From assembly GCA_937887565.1 (NCBI GenBank), contig CALABS010000014.1:1-48303 (forward strand): a stretch of 48,303 nucleotides of DNA. Direction: 5' to 3'. Both the position numbers and the translations under genes were made by a program. Positions 40,089 through 47,838 of the stretch are shown piece by piece (the first letter of the stretch is position 1; each line of letters starts with the position of its first letter). This DNA is from an uncultured Rhodospirillaceae bacterium (GTDB lineage: Bacteria > Pseudomonadota > Alphaproteobacteria > Rhodospirillales > Magnetospirillaceae). The notes beneath the pieces were generated by a model that was not told the origin of the DNA, searched no databases, and saw only the letters and a list, made by a program, of their open reading frames with translations.

Positions 40089-40496
40089 ATGACTGTATCC
40101 AATAAGGCGGTTTTCCCGCAGACCGTTACCGCTGGGGTGGCGGTCTGTACGGCGGCTAAGACCACCTACGGCGACACCGCCAACGCCGTGCTGCTGCTGA
40201 CCGTCGGAGCGGACGGCGGGGAGGTGACCGAGGTGCGTGCAACGCCGCGGGCCACCTGTACCGCGACCCAGCTTCAGCTTTACGTCTCGCTGGATGGTGG
40301 CGTAACGCTCTCGCTGTTCGAGACGGCGCTGCTGCCGGCGACGACGGTCAGCGCCACGGCCGCCATCACCACCGTCACTTTTTCGGCATTGGATGCGCGG
40401 CCCTGGCGGCTGCCGGCCAATGCCAAGCTGTATGCCGCGACCGGCGTTGCTTTGGCTGCGGGTGTCCAATTCATAGCGCAGGCGCGAAATTTCTAA
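40089..40496 (+). CDS. Small virion surface protein
   Basis: A 135-aa all-beta protein (MTVSNKAVFPQTVTAGVAVC; LQLYVSLDGGVTLSLFETAL; WRLPANAKLYAATGVALAAG). Proteins beginning this way are found near tail fibres in phages of related hosts and look like immunoglobulin- or jelly-roll-type decoration proteins. Function unproven. Confidence 0.55.
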   Translation: MTVSNKAVFPQTVTAGVAVCTAAKTTYGDTANAVLLLTVGADGGEVTEVRATPRATCTATQLQLYVSLDGGVTLSLFETALLPATTVSATAAITTVTFSALDARPWRLPANAKLYAATGVALAAGVQFIAQARNF

Positions 40497-40509
40497 GGGG
40501 GGCTGGGTA

Positions 40510-41424
40510 ATGCCCATGAGCAAACCTTTGGGTGGCGCCGTCGGCCAGGCCATGCAGCAGACGGCGCGGCTCCGCAAAGTCCGGATGATCGCCTGGGGCG
40601 GTGGCGGGGCTGGGGGTTACTATTGGCCCGGTGGTGGCGGCGGTTACGCCGAGGCGGTGGCATGGCTGCCGGGAGGTACCGTGCTCGACGTATACGTCGG
40701 TCAGGGCGGGCCGTATCAGCCGGCTTTGGCGCTCCAGCCGGGAGGGTGGCCAAACGGCGGGGCCGCGGTGGGCAACACCTATTATGGCCATGGCGGGCCG
40801 GGCGGTGGCCGCAGCGGGGTTGCGATATCGGGGCGACCTCTCCTTATCGCTCCCGGTGGCGGCGGCGGGGGCAGTGGTACCGCCAGCGGCCCCGCCGCCG
40901 GATCGGCCGGCGCCCCCGGCGGCGACCTGTCCGGGCGTGATGCCCCCGCCACCGGCAGCGATGCTGCTGACCGCAATGGTCGAGGCGCCAGCCAGACGGC
41001 GGGAGGCGCTCAGCCTGGGTACTCCTCCGTTACCACGGCCCCATCGGCTGGGGGCTACCTCCAGGGCGGCCAAGGTGCGGCCGGTCAGGTGATCGGTGGC
41101 CTGCCCAACCAGTCGGCGGGCGGAGGAGGCGACGGATATTACGGCGGGTCCGGTGGGGGGGTGTCGGGGTCCGGCAACGGGTTCAACACTGGCGGCGGCG
41201 GGTCGGGGTCGGGGTATGCCGATCCCGTGCTGGGCCGCAGTGCGGTCCTGACCGCCGGCTCCGGCCAAACCCCCGGCAACAGCACGGAGCCGGCGCGAGG
41301 TGGGGCCGGGGATGGCGGGGCCATCCAAACCCCCGGCACGAACGGCCGGGTCATCATCATTATCGATGATGTGTTCGTCACGTACTTCGGCTTCACCGGA
41401 GCCATTCAGAAATTCACTGTCTGA
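40510..41424 (+). CDS. Glycine-rich tail fibre / adhesin
   Basis: A 304-aa protein, about a third glycine, with runs such as WGGGGAGGYYWPGGGGGYAE and PGGGGGGSGTASG. The C-terminus (GRVIIIIDDVFVTYFGFTGA) is a hydrophobic strand that may anchor it. Such Gly-rich chains can form polyglycine-II helix sandwiches as in the gp38 adhesins of T-even-like phages, whose loops decide host range. A run of seven Gs around 41155-41161 could be slippage-prone. It is the best candidate for the receptor-binding protein. Confidence 0.7.
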   Translation: MPMSKPLGGAVGQAMQQTARLRKVRMIAWGGGGAGGYYWPGGGGGYAEAVAWLPGGTVLDVYVGQGGPYQPALALQPGGWPNGGAAVGNTYYGHGGPGGGRSGVAISGRPLLIAPGGGGGGSGTASGPAAGSAGAPGGDLSGRDAPATGSDAADRNGRGASQTAGGAQPGYSSVTTAPSAGGYLQGGQGAAGQVIGGLPNQSAGGGGDGYYGGSGGGVSGSGNGFNTGGGGSGSGYADPVLGRSAVLTAGSGQTPGNSTEPARGGAGDGGAIQTPGTNGRVIIIIDDVFVTYFGFTGAIQKFTV

Positions 41425-41433
41425 GAGGTGAGG

Positions 41434-41904
41434 ATGATGCGCTATTGCAAAATCAGGTTGGCGGATGGCGCCATCCTGTCCGGTCCCGCTCCGGTGCCGG
41501 AGGAGCTTGCCGGCTGGCCTGACAGCCTGCTGGCCGACGTGGATGCTGCCGTGGATCCCTGTCCCCAACAGTGGCGGGGCCTGGGCTATTGGCCCGTGGT
41601 CACGGTACCGACGGAGTACGACGACGCGACGCAGCGCCTGAGTGCCGAGGTGGACCTGACGGTGGACGCCGCGGGCCGCCGGGTGCTGGCTGCGGCGCTC
41701 GCGGTCAACCTGACGCCTGACGAGGTGCGGGAGCGGGCGCACGCCAAGGCGCGGGCCGATCTGGCCACCCTCGACGCCGTGCTGCCGCGTGCCACCGAGG
41801 ACGTGGTGGCCGTGCTGACGCCCGAGCAACGGGCGGCCCTGCCATCGGTGCTCTTGGATCGGCTGGCGGCCAAGCAGCGGGCGCGGGCCGTCCTGGCGGG
41901 CTGA
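41434..41904 (+). CDS. Putative tail fibre assembly protein
   Basis: A 156-aa protein, start ATG 41434 after GAGAGGTGAGG. The N-terminus (MRYCKIRLADGAILSGPAPV) and C-terminal helices (TPDEVRERAHAKARADLATL; LPSVLLDRLAAKQRARAVL) with a position directly after the fibre gene suggest a fibre-assembly chaperone. This is inference from context. Confidence 0.5.
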   Translation: MMRYCKIRLADGAILSGPAPVPEELAGWPDSLLADVDAAVDPCPQQWRGLGYWPVVTVPTEYDDATQRLSAEVDLTVDAAGRRVLAAALAVNLTPDEVRERAHAKARADLATLDAVLPRATEDVVAVLTPEQRAALPSVLLDRLAAKQRARAVLAG

Positions 41905-41932
41905 TTCACCCCGCGACAACACTCCAACCACC

Positions 41933-41955
41933 ACCCGCCGCCGGCGGGTTTTTTT
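41933..41955 (+). terminator. Intrinsic terminator after tail genes
   Basis: ACCCGCC-GCC-GGCGGGT followed by TTTTTT. It closes the tail gene block. Confidence 0.8.
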
Positions 41956-41987
41956 ATGCCCGCCAAGTGGCGGGGGAGGGGAAGCCC

Positions 41988-42170
41988 ATGGTCCGCACCA
42001 CCACCAAGCCCGACCTCATGCAGGCGGCGCAGGCCCGCGTGTCCGTGGTCCTGGCAGACGTCGGAGGTGACCGTGACGCCGCCCTCCTGCTGCTGGCCCT
42101 CCTGCTGGAGACCGCGTTGACCAGCTCGTCCGCGGGATACCGCCGCGACCCGCCGGTGGGCCGGGGCTGA
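41988..42170 (+). CDS. Small hydrophobic protein before endolysin
   Basis: A 60-aa protein, ATG 41988 after GGGGAGGGGAAG. It contains a Leu-rich stretch (DAALLLLALLLETALTSSSA) that is short for a membrane span. It sits between two terminators immediately before the endolysin; a lysis-timing role is possible but unproven. Confidence 0.45.
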   Translation: MVRTTTKPDLMQAAQARVSVVLADVGGDRDAALLLLALLLETALTSSSAGYRRDPPVGRG

Positions 42171-42223
42171 CCATCCACATCATCGTAATGATGACGCAGC
42201 CCACAGGCTGCCCACCACCACAG

Positions 42224-42253
42224 GCCGCCCGGCACCCGCCCGGCGGCTTTTCT
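42224..42253 (+). terminator. Intrinsic terminator before endolysin
   Basis: GCCGCC (42224-42229) and GGCGGC (42242-42247) form a stem followed by TTTTCTCATTT. The endolysin ribosome site begins just after it. Confidence 0.65.
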
Positions 42254-42271
42254 CATTTCGGAGACAACGAC

Positions 42272-43195
42272 ATGACCGACACCACCAACACCGGCGGCTG
42301 GCTGGGAACCCTGGCCCGCGGCCTTCTGAGCCTGCTGAACTCCGGCGTACAGCAGGCGCAGCAGCCGGTCGGCCCGGCCAAGGCACCCGCGGCCACGTTC
42401 CCGCCGGCCCGCCCGCTGCCCCTCGGCGCCATCGACCGGGCGGCCCAGTCCCTGGGCTGCTCCCCCGCGGCCCTGATCGCCGTCCTGACCGTCGAGACCG
42501 GCAACAAGTCCGGCTTCCTGGCCGATGGCTCCGGCCGCCCGGTGATCCTCTACGAGGCCCACATCGCCTACCGACTGAACGGCGGGGTGGCTGTGCCTGG
42601 TCTTGCCGTCCCGAAGTGGGACCGCTCCCTCTATGCCCCGACCGCCGCCGGGGAGTGGAAGCGTCTGGAACAGGCAGCATCCCACCCGAAGATCGGGCAG
42701 GAGGCCGCCTGGAAGGCCGCATCCTGGGGGCTGGGGCAGGTGCTGGGGACCAACCACGCCCTATGCGGGTTCAACACCGTGGCCGGCTTCGTCCAGGCCA
42801 TGAAGGTGAGCGAGGAAGACCAGCTGGCCGCCGTGTTGGAGTTCATCCGCTCCAACGGGCTGGCCGGAGCGCTGAAGCGCCTGGACTGGGCCGCCTTCGC
42901 ACGGGGCTACAACGGCACCGCCTACGCCGCCAACAGCTACGATACCAAACTGACCGCCGCTTACCGGAAGGCCGCCGCCGGCACGCCGGACGACGGAACC
43001 CTGTCGGTGGGAGACTTCGGCGCCGAGGTCGCCGCCCTTCAGCGCGCTCTGGCCAAGATGAGCTTCGCCATCACCGTGGACGGCTCCTATGGGCCGAAGA
43101 CCCGCACCGCGGTGGAGCGGGTCCAGGTCGCCAACAATCTGCCGGTCACCGGCGTCGTGGACCATGCCACCGCCGCGGCCCTGGGGGTGGGGTGA
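42272..43195 (+). CDS. Endolysin: N-acetylmuramidase + PG-binding domain
   Basis: A 307-aa protein. Residues about 50-225 fit the phage N-acetylmuramidase domain (DUF3380): LIAVLTVETGNKSGFLADG with probable catalytic Glu75, VILYEAHIAYRLNG, AAWKAASWGLGQVLGTNHAL and FARGYNGTAYAANSYDTKL. The last 65 residues are a peptidoglycan-binding module (VAALQRALAKMSF, VDGSYGPKTRTAVERVQ). No signal peptide; a short amphipathic start (WLGTLARGLLSLL) precedes the domain, so release depends on a holin. Cuts the glycan chain at host lysis. Confidence 0.92.
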   Translation: MTDTTNTGGWLGTLARGLLSLLNSGVQQAQQPVGPAKAPAATFPPARPLPLGAIDRAAQSLGCSPAALIAVLTVETGNKSGFLADGSGRPVILYEAHIAYRLNGGVAVPGLAVPKWDRSLYAPTAAGEWKRLEQAASHPKIGQEAAWKAASWGLGQVLGTNHALCGFNTVAGFVQAMKVSEEDQLAAVLEFIRSNGLAGALKRLDWAAFARGYNGTAYAANSYDTKLTAAYRKAAAGTPDDGTLSVGDFGAEVAALQRALAKMSFAITVDGSYGPKTRTAVERVQVANNLPVTGVVDHATAAALGVG

Positions 43196-43508
43196 TAAAT
43201 CATCACCAGAGTCTGAACGTCGCCGCCGATCCCCTTGCTGGCCGATCCATCTGATGGGTTGTCGGATCCTCTACGGGCGGATATTACTGTAGCGTCCGTA
43301 ACTTAAGGGCGGCAGGCGCGGGATGGATCCTGTCTCGTCCCACCAGAACGAAGCGGGTTCCGGCGCATAATCCAACTAGGCCGGTTCATCGGAAATCAGC
43401 CTGCCCCCTGACGGCACTGCTGACACAGCCGCCCTATTGTGCACTTGCTATTACAGTAAGTGTAAATATGTAATTGCATGATCGATGCCGTGATGATATG
43501 CCGGTTAT
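43196..43508 (+). promoter_or_regulatory. Gap with higBA promoter/operator
   Basis: About 313 bases without a gene. At its right end a candidate -35 TTGCTA (43445-43450) and -10 TATGTA (43467-43472) flank the palindrome TTACAGTAAGTGTAA (43451-43465), a likely HigA operator. The AT-rich 43440-43500 segment contrasts with the surroundings. The rest contains no feature I can name. Confidence 0.5.
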
Positions 43509-43808
43509 ATGGATCATGTGGACTTTGCTGACGAGCGTCTCAGGCGGTTGGAGGTGGATCCCGGCTACACGGCCGGGTTCGCGCCGAACATCGTGCGTGG
43601 GTACCGGAAGGCCATGCAGGCCATCCGCGCGGCGGTGGACGAGCGGGATCTGTACGTCATGCGGGGTCTGCGCTTCGAGAAGCTTCAAGGCAAACGCGCG
43701 CATCAACACTCCATGCGCCTCAACGACCAATGGCGACTCGTCCTCGAGATGCGGTCGGACGCGCGCGGCAAACAGGTCTGGATTATCAACATTGAAGACT
43801 ACCACTAA
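43509..43808 (+). CDS. higB: HigB/RelE-type toxin
   Basis: A 99-aa protein with the HigB (plasmid-maintenance killer) pattern: RGYRKAMQAIRAAVDERDLY, RGLRFEKLQGKRAHQHSMRL, NDQWRLVLE, and a final IINIEDYH. These proteins are ribosome-dependent mRNA nucleases. The toxin comes first and the antitoxin gene follows by 21 bases, the usual HigBA order. The tail is intact, including the conserved Arg/Trp and the terminal Tyr-His. Confidence 0.85.
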   Translation: MDHVDFADERLRRLEVDPGYTAGFAPNIVRGYRKAMQAIRAAVDERDLYVMRGLRFEKLQGKRAHQHSMRLNDQWRLVLEMRSDARGKQVWIINIEDYH

Positions 43809-43829
43809 GAAAAATGTGGGGGAGCAGTG

Positions 43830-44975
43830 ATGTCTGAGTGGCGCCCTGCAGATGTGTTTCCCCCTGGGGAATTCCTACGCGACGAATTGGACGCGCGGGG
43901 ATGGTCGCAGCTCGAGTTCGCTGAGATCATCGGCCGGCCGCCGCGTGTGGTGAACGAAATCATCGCGGGCAAGCGTGGGATTTCCCCCGACACCGCCAAG
44001 GAATTGGCCGCCGCCTTGGGCACCACCGCGCAGTTCTGGATGAACCTGGAGACCGCCTATCAGCTCTGGAAGGCGGCGCCGGCCCCGGAGCGCATTGCCC
44101 GGGAAGCGCGGTTACGCGAGCGATTTCCGGTGCGCGAGATGGTCCGCCGAGGCTGGATTGAAGCCAGCGAGAGCTTCGACGTCGTCGAGGCCCAGGTGTT
44201 GCGCTTCTTCGCTATCCCGTCGGTGGACGCCCCCGTCCAGATGGCACACGCGGCCCGCCGCACCAACGACGGCGATATCCCGCCCGTGCAACTTGCTTGG
44301 CTGTGCCGCGTCAAGCAGCTCGCCGGCGCGCTTCAGGTACCGTCCTATTCCGAAGCGGCGCTGCGTCGGGCGATCGAGGACCTGCGGAGGCTGACCGCCG
44401 CACCGGAAGAGGTCCGACACGTGCCGAAGATCATGGCGGGGTGCGGCGTCCGCTTTGTCGTGGTCGAGCCCATGCCGGGATCGAAGATCGACGGTGTGTG
44501 TGCCTGGCTTGAGGACAGCAGATCCCCGGTGGTTGGGCTATCGCTGCGGCAGGACCGCATTGACAATTTCTGGTTCGTGCTTCGCCATGAACTCGAACAC
44601 GTACTGCGCGGAGATGGCAAGGGCGGCGACATCATCGACTCTGACCTGGGCGAGGCCGACGCGCCGGCCGGCGCGGATCCGGAGGCAGAGCGCGCCGCCA
44701 ACGACGCGGCGGCGGAGTTCCTAGTGCCGCGCGCGAAGCTCGACAACTTCATCGCCAGGGTGCGCCCGCTGTATTCCGAACAGAAGATCGTCAACTTCGC
44801 CAAGGTGAACGGCGTCCATCCCGGCATCGTCGTCGGGCAGCTACAGAACCGCGGCGAGATTCCCTACGCCAACCTGCGTCGGCACCTGCTCAAGGTGCGG
44901 CACCACCTCGTCTCTTCCGCTCTGGCGGACGGCTGGGGCAGCACGCTGCAGGTCTGGAACACTCCCATTATGTGA
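43830..44975 (+). CDS. higA: HigA antitoxin fused to ImmA/IrrE metalloprotease
   Basis: A 381-aa protein. An XRE/HigA helix-turn-helix occupies residues about 12-65 (VFPPGEFLRDELDARGWSQL; VVNEIIAGKRGISPDTAKEL). The C-terminal half is an ImmA/IrrE-type Zn-protease domain with RHELEHVLRG (HExxH at residues 253-257) and NDAAAEFLVPRAKL. Ordinary HigA is about 100 aa, so this is a long fused form. GGGGGAG precedes ATG 43830. The HTH should bind the operator at 43451-43465; the protease may control antitoxin stability or the next gene. Confidence 0.85.
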   Translation: MSEWRPADVFPPGEFLRDELDARGWSQLEFAEIIGRPPRVVNEIIAGKRGISPDTAKELAAALGTTAQFWMNLETAYQLWKAAPAPERIAREARLRERFPVREMVRRGWIEASESFDVVEAQVLRFFAIPSVDAPVQMAHAARRTNDGDIPPVQLAWLCRVKQLAGALQVPSYSEAALRRAIEDLRRLTAAPEEVRHVPKIMAGCGVRFVVVEPMPGSKIDGVCAWLEDSRSPVVGLSLRQDRIDNFWFVLRHELEHVLRGDGKGGDIIDSDLGEADAPAGADPEAERAANDAAAEFLVPRAKLDNFIARVRPLYSEQKIVNFAKVNGVHPGIVVGQLQNRGEIPYANLRRHLLKVRHHLVSSALADGWGSTLQVWNTPIM

Positions 44976-44986
44976 GGTTTGCACGG

Positions 44987-45463
44987 ATGGCCACCTACAC
45001 CGAGCAGATGCAGAGGATCTGGCAGCTCTACGCCGACGCGGGTGAAACCCTGCCTGCGACCTCCCGCGATGTGGCTGCCTGGGCCATCCGCAATGGTCTT
45101 TGGCGCCCACAGCCTGCAGATGTGATCGCGCAATGTGCTGAAGACTTATCACGAGCCTTGCGCGAAGAATACCACACCGATCCCAAGGGGCGCAGGGTTC
45201 GCTCGAAACACGCAGTGCGAGTCACACAGGGCGGCAAGCAGCTAACGTTCTGGGCTGACATGCGGACTGCCTCACGCCCGCATATGGAACTGGCCTTCGC
45301 GCAACGCCGCCAACAGGTCGTTGGTGACTGCGTCCAGCTTAAGCGAGATGTGGATTCATACAATGATGCCCATCCTGAACAACTCCCTCTTCCCCTGATC
45401 TTGGATTTTACCGAGGATGCGGCAGAGGCAGACGCCAGTGACGGCTTCGACGATGCAGCATAA
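44987..45463 (+). CDS. Third gene of the HigBA-ImmA cassette
   Basis: A 158-aa protein; a GTG at 44972 overlaps the HigA stop and ATG 44987 follows GAGG. Blocks: RDVAAWAIRNGLWRPQPADV (winged-helix-like), RRVRSKHAVRVTQGGKQLTF, AQRRQQVVGDCVQLKRDVDS. The same protein type is, in my experience, found beside HigB/ImmA genes elsewhere, so it is probably a fixed third component. Activity is unknown; it could be an ImmA substrate or an effector. Confidence 0.65.
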   Translation: MATYTEQMQRIWQLYADAGETLPATSRDVAAWAIRNGLWRPQPADVIAQCAEDLSRALREEYHTDPKGRRVRSKHAVRVTQGGKQLTFWADMRTASRPHMELAFAQRRQQVVGDCVQLKRDVDSYNDAHPEQLPLPLILDFTEDAAEADASDGFDDAA

Positions 45464-45613
45464 GCAACATGCTCATACTGAGTTGGTGTGTTGGTTTAAC
45501 TTAATCCGAATGCCCCTTGGAAAACTCGTAGGGTTCGTGCCCCAGGGCGACCTCTTCGATAGCCGGCCGCACGGCTCCGCCTAACCGATACCTATATCGC
45601 TCGAACTTGATCA

Positions 45614-45644
45614 GCCGTCCGCACCCGCGGGCGGCTTTTCTTTT
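45614..45644 (+). terminator. Terminator after TA cassette
   Basis: GCCGTCCGC (45614-45622) pairs with GCGGGCGGC (45627-45635, one G-T pair) across ACCC and is followed by TTTTCTTTT. It is 150 bases beyond the third cassette gene. Confidence 0.75.
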
Positions 45645-45719
45645 GGAAGGCACTCGCCGGACAGACCGTCGATATTCCGCCATGGGAATCGGCCTGATCC
45701 CGTTGCTGCCCCGCACCTC

Positions 45720-45752
45720 ACCCGCCCGCGCCATCCCGGTTGCGGGTTTTTT
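45720..45752 (+). terminator. Terminator before holin-like gene
   Basis: ACCCGC (45720-45725) pairs with GCGGGT (45742-45747), with an inner CCG/CGG, followed by six Ts that begin the 30-bp repeat. Confidence 0.6.
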
Positions 45753-45776
45753 CATGCTCGAAAGGAACTGCAGATG
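45747..45776. repeat. 30-bp exact repeat, copy 2
   Basis: Identical to 28461-28490: T-run, CATGCTCGAAAGGAACTGCAG and an ATG, here starting the holin-like gene. The two copies are 17.3 kb apart in the same orientation. Confidence 0.85.
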
Positions 45777-45977
45777 CCTCCCATCGACTGGCGCTCCGCC
45801 GCCACCTATGCCGCCGCCCGGCTGGCTGAACCCTCCACCCGCCTCGCCATCGGCGCGGTCTTGTCGCGCGTCCTGGGGAACTACACCCCCGACGACGTGT
45901 CCCTGTGGCTGGAGGTGGCCGGCTACCTGCTGACCGGCGTCATCGCCGCCGTGCCCGATCGGAGGGCGGCGTCATGA
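45774..45977 (+). CDS. Small membrane protein, holin-like
   Basis: A 67-aa protein with one clear membrane segment near the C-terminus (VAGYLLTGVIAAVP) and an amphipathic first half (TRLAIGAVLSRVLGNYT). It immediately precedes and overlaps Rz (ATGA), so it is a reasonable holin or pinholin candidate. The single span and lack of a second hydrophobic helix keep this tentative. Confidence 0.55.
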   Translation: MPPIDWRSAATYAAARLAEPSTRLAIGAVLSRVLGNYTPDDVSLWLEVAGYLLTGVIAAVPDRRAAS

Positions 45978-46204
45978 TGGCCACACTCTGGAGCCGAGTC
46001 TGGCCGTACCTTGCCGCCGTCGGCGGGGTGGTCCTGGCCATCATCACCTTCTGGCGCTTGCAACGCGCCGCCGGCCGCGCCGAAGCCCAAGCCGAATCCA
46101 CCACCAAGACCTTGGAGAGCATCAATGCGCAACGCGCTGCGGCGGCTGCCGCTCCTGCTGATCGTGCCGGCGTTTCTCAGCGCCTGCGTGACGGAACCTT
46201 CTGA
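45974..46204 (+). CDS. Inner-membrane spanin (Rz-like)
   Basis: A 76-aa protein: one N-terminal membrane helix (WPYLAAVGGVVLAIITFWRL) and a periplasmic polar helix (AGRAEAQAESTTKTLESINA). This is the i-spanin topology, at the short end of the size range. It overlaps the lipoprotein gene below in another frame, the standard Rz/Rz1 arrangement. Confidence 0.72.
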   Translation: MMATLWSRVWPYLAAVGGVVLAIITFWRLQRAAGRAEAQAESTTKTLESINAQRAAAAAAPADRAGVSQRLRDGTF

Positions 46205-46367
46205 TCCCGGTTCCGTCTGCCCGGTCCCGGTGGAGTACAGCCGGGAGTTCCAGGACAGGATGGCCAACGAACTGGACGCCCTTCCCGATGGTGCCGCCCT
46301 CACCACGGCCATGGTCGATTACGGGCGGCTCCGGGCGGAACTCAGGGCTTGCCGGGGAGGCGGATAG
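46125..46367 (+). CDS. Outer-membrane spanin lipoprotein (Rz1-like)
   Basis: An 80-aa lipoprotein whose first 80 bases lie inside the Rz-like gene in the +1 frame. Signal: MRNALRRLPLLLIVPAFLSAC with lipobox LSAC (Cys21). The mature part is Pro-containing and polar (VTEPSDPGSVCPVPVEYSRE) and ends in a helix. Together with the Rz-like protein it would fuse the two membranes as the last lysis step. Confidence 0.75.
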   Translation: MRNALRRLPLLLIVPAFLSACVTEPSDPGSVCPVPVEYSREFQDRMANELDALPDGAALTTAMVDYGRLRAELRACRGGG

Positions 46368-46427
46368 ATCGCCGCCAAAAATGGCATGGTCAAAATGACC
46401 ATTCCTTCGGCCGCCCATCTATCCGCC
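46359..46427. repeat. Nested palindrome after lysis genes
   Basis: Outer arms GGCGGATAGA (46359-46368) and TCTATCCGCC (46418-46427) enclose a perfect inner palindrome ATGGTCA-AAA-TGACCAT (46386-46402). The inner site has the same 'arm-AAA-arm' design as the operator at 3777-3791. It may be an operator, a terminator without T-run, or a prophage-end structure. Confidence 0.5.
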
Positions 46428-46441
46428 CGGCCCCTCATTGC

Positions 46442-46699
46442 TTAGCGCGAGAGCCATGCCAGGATGAATGGCGTTCCAAAGACGAGAAGGAGGGCCAACA
46501 GCGCGGCCAAGGCCGACTCGCCTCCATCGCCAGAGCCTGACCCTTCGTTACCCGCATCCAGCCCGTGAGTGCATTGCGCCTTGGCGTGCGGCCCGGCCAG
46601 ACCGACCGGGTCACAAAACGCCCGTGCCGCGGGACTCGCACCACCCCACCGCGCATCGTCCGCGCGAGCCCAATCAAGATGGGTTTGATGGCTTGCCAT
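46442..46699 (-). CDS. Hypothetical small membrane protein
   Basis: An 85-aa protein, ATG 46699 after AAAGGTGG. A polar N-terminal 60 residues is followed by a C-terminal hydrophobic tail (ALAALLALLLVFGTPFILAW). It could be a tail-anchored membrane protein. The polar part is Ala/Gly/Asp-rich and may be chance; the call is moderate at best. It lies on the opposite strand to the lysis genes. Confidence 0.4.
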   Translation of the reverse strand: MASHQTHLDWARADDARWGGASPAARAFCDPVGLAGPHAKAQCTHGLDAGNEGSGSGDGGESALAALLALLLVFGTPFILAWLSR

Positions 46700-46777
46700 A
46701 CCGGTCCACCTTTCCATGTTGCAAGAAGACTTTTGATATGGGGGATCCGCCGGCTACCGCAAAGAGGTGTGGGCCGT

Positions 46778-47629
46778 CTACCCCGCTTGCGCCCCACGCC
46801 ATGCGACCCATGCGCCGGAGGCGATGACCAAAACAGAACCGGCGGCGGTCCAGGTGCTGGGAACTTCGGCAAACAGCAGATACCCCAGCCCCGCGGCGAG
46901 GGGGATCGTCAGGAAGTCAAAGGGTGCCAGAAAGCCCACCGGTGCCAGCTTGTAGGCCCTGGCTGCGGCATACTGAGCGCCCAAGGTGAACAGCCCCAGG
47001 CCAGCCAGCACCGGCCAGTCGGTTGCCGGCGGCATCACCCAATTGGCCGCAGCCAAGGGGAAGGTGGCAACTCCTGACACTGCGGCGAAAACCAGCACCA
47101 CCAGGGCCGGGTCATTGGTGGCGGTCAGCCGGCGCACCGCTGTTTGTGAACCGGCGGATGCCAGGGCGCCAACCAAAGCAGCCACGATCCCAAACTGCCA
47201 TTCTGGCAGATTCAGCGCCGGCCATACGGAGACAGATGCCCCGGCAAAGCCCACGAACACCGCCCCCCACACGCTTGGCCCCGACCGTTCGCCCAGCATG
47301 ATGGTGCCGACCACCGGGATCAGCAGGACGCGGGTGAAGAACAGCAGGGATGCTAGGGCCAAGGGGAGCGAGGTGAAGGCGTACATAATCCCGTACAGCG
47401 CCACCACCCCCAATCCACAGCGCAGCGCATACCCCCAGGGGTCGCGCGCCTTACCCAGATCGGCGATGAGCCGCCAGACCCCGAACAGCACCACCGCTCC
47501 AAAAGCTGCCCGGAAAAACGCCAATTCCGCTGCGGGCAGCTTTTGCCCAAGGAACTTTGTCGCCGCCGAACCGGCGGAAAAGGCGAGGGCAGAGCCGACG
47601 GCCCAGAAGGTTGCAGAGATGAGCTTCAT
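46778..47629 (-). CDS. DMT-family (EamA) transporter
   Basis: A 283-aa inner-membrane protein with ten hydrophobic segments in two EamA repeats: FFRAAFGAVVLFGVWRLIAD, ALYGIMYAFTSLPLALASLL, FTRVLLIPVVGTIMLGE in the first half and LGAQYAAARAYKLAPVGFLA, PFDFLTIPLAAGLGYLLFAE in the second. Start at ATG 47629 (MKLISATFWAVGSALAFSAG); earlier in-frame codons lack a ribosome site. Substrate unknown (family exports metabolites). It may be host DNA or prophage cargo near the attachment site. Confidence 0.9.
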   Translation of the reverse strand: MKLISATFWAVGSALAFSAGSAATKFLGQKLPAAELAFFRAAFGAVVLFGVWRLIADLGKARDPWGYALRCGLGVVALYGIMYAFTSLPLALASLLFFTRVLLIPVVGTIMLGERSGPSVWGAVFVGFAGASVSVWPALNLPEWQFGIVAALVGALASAGSQTAVRRLTATNDPALVVLVFAAVSGVATFPLAAANWVMPPATDWPVLAGLGLFTLGAQYAAARAYKLAPVGFLAPFDFLTIPLAAGLGYLLFAEVPSTWTAAGSVLVIASGAWVAWRGAQAG

Positions 47630-47750
47630 GATCGACCTGTAACAGGGGCATAGGGGGGGGCGCAAGTGGGGCACGATTGCTGGGTTCTGGAAACAGCTTT
47701 AAGCCGGAGCGGCGGTGCGTGAGGATAATTTTCCGGTTCGCATCCCGGTA

Positions 47751-47784
47751 AAATCCCGCAACGAAACGGGATTTGCCGTTTTTA
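47751..47784 (+). terminator. Intrinsic terminator near right end
   Basis: AAATCCCG (47751-47758) pairs with CGGGATTT (47767-47774), followed by GCCGTTTTT. It lies between the transporter and the tRNA remnant and points rightward. Confidence 0.55.
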
Positions 47785-47838
47785 AACAATCACTGAGGTG
47801 CACGAGAGTAGAATATATAAAGAACATTTCAAGAATAT

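Larger units (their letters stand above)
45464..45773 (+). other. Gap between TA cassette and lysis genes
   Basis: About 310 bases without a convincing gene. It holds two terminators (45614-45644 and 45720-45752), the second running directly into the 30-bp repeat. The left part (45464-45520) is AT-richer and may be the right edge of the inserted toxin-antitoxin cassette. Confidence 0.55.

Noticed and set aside
45501..45755. An 84-aa minus-strand frame in the gap before the holin-like gene
   Set aside because: It reads through two terminators and has no ribosome site or recognisable motif.
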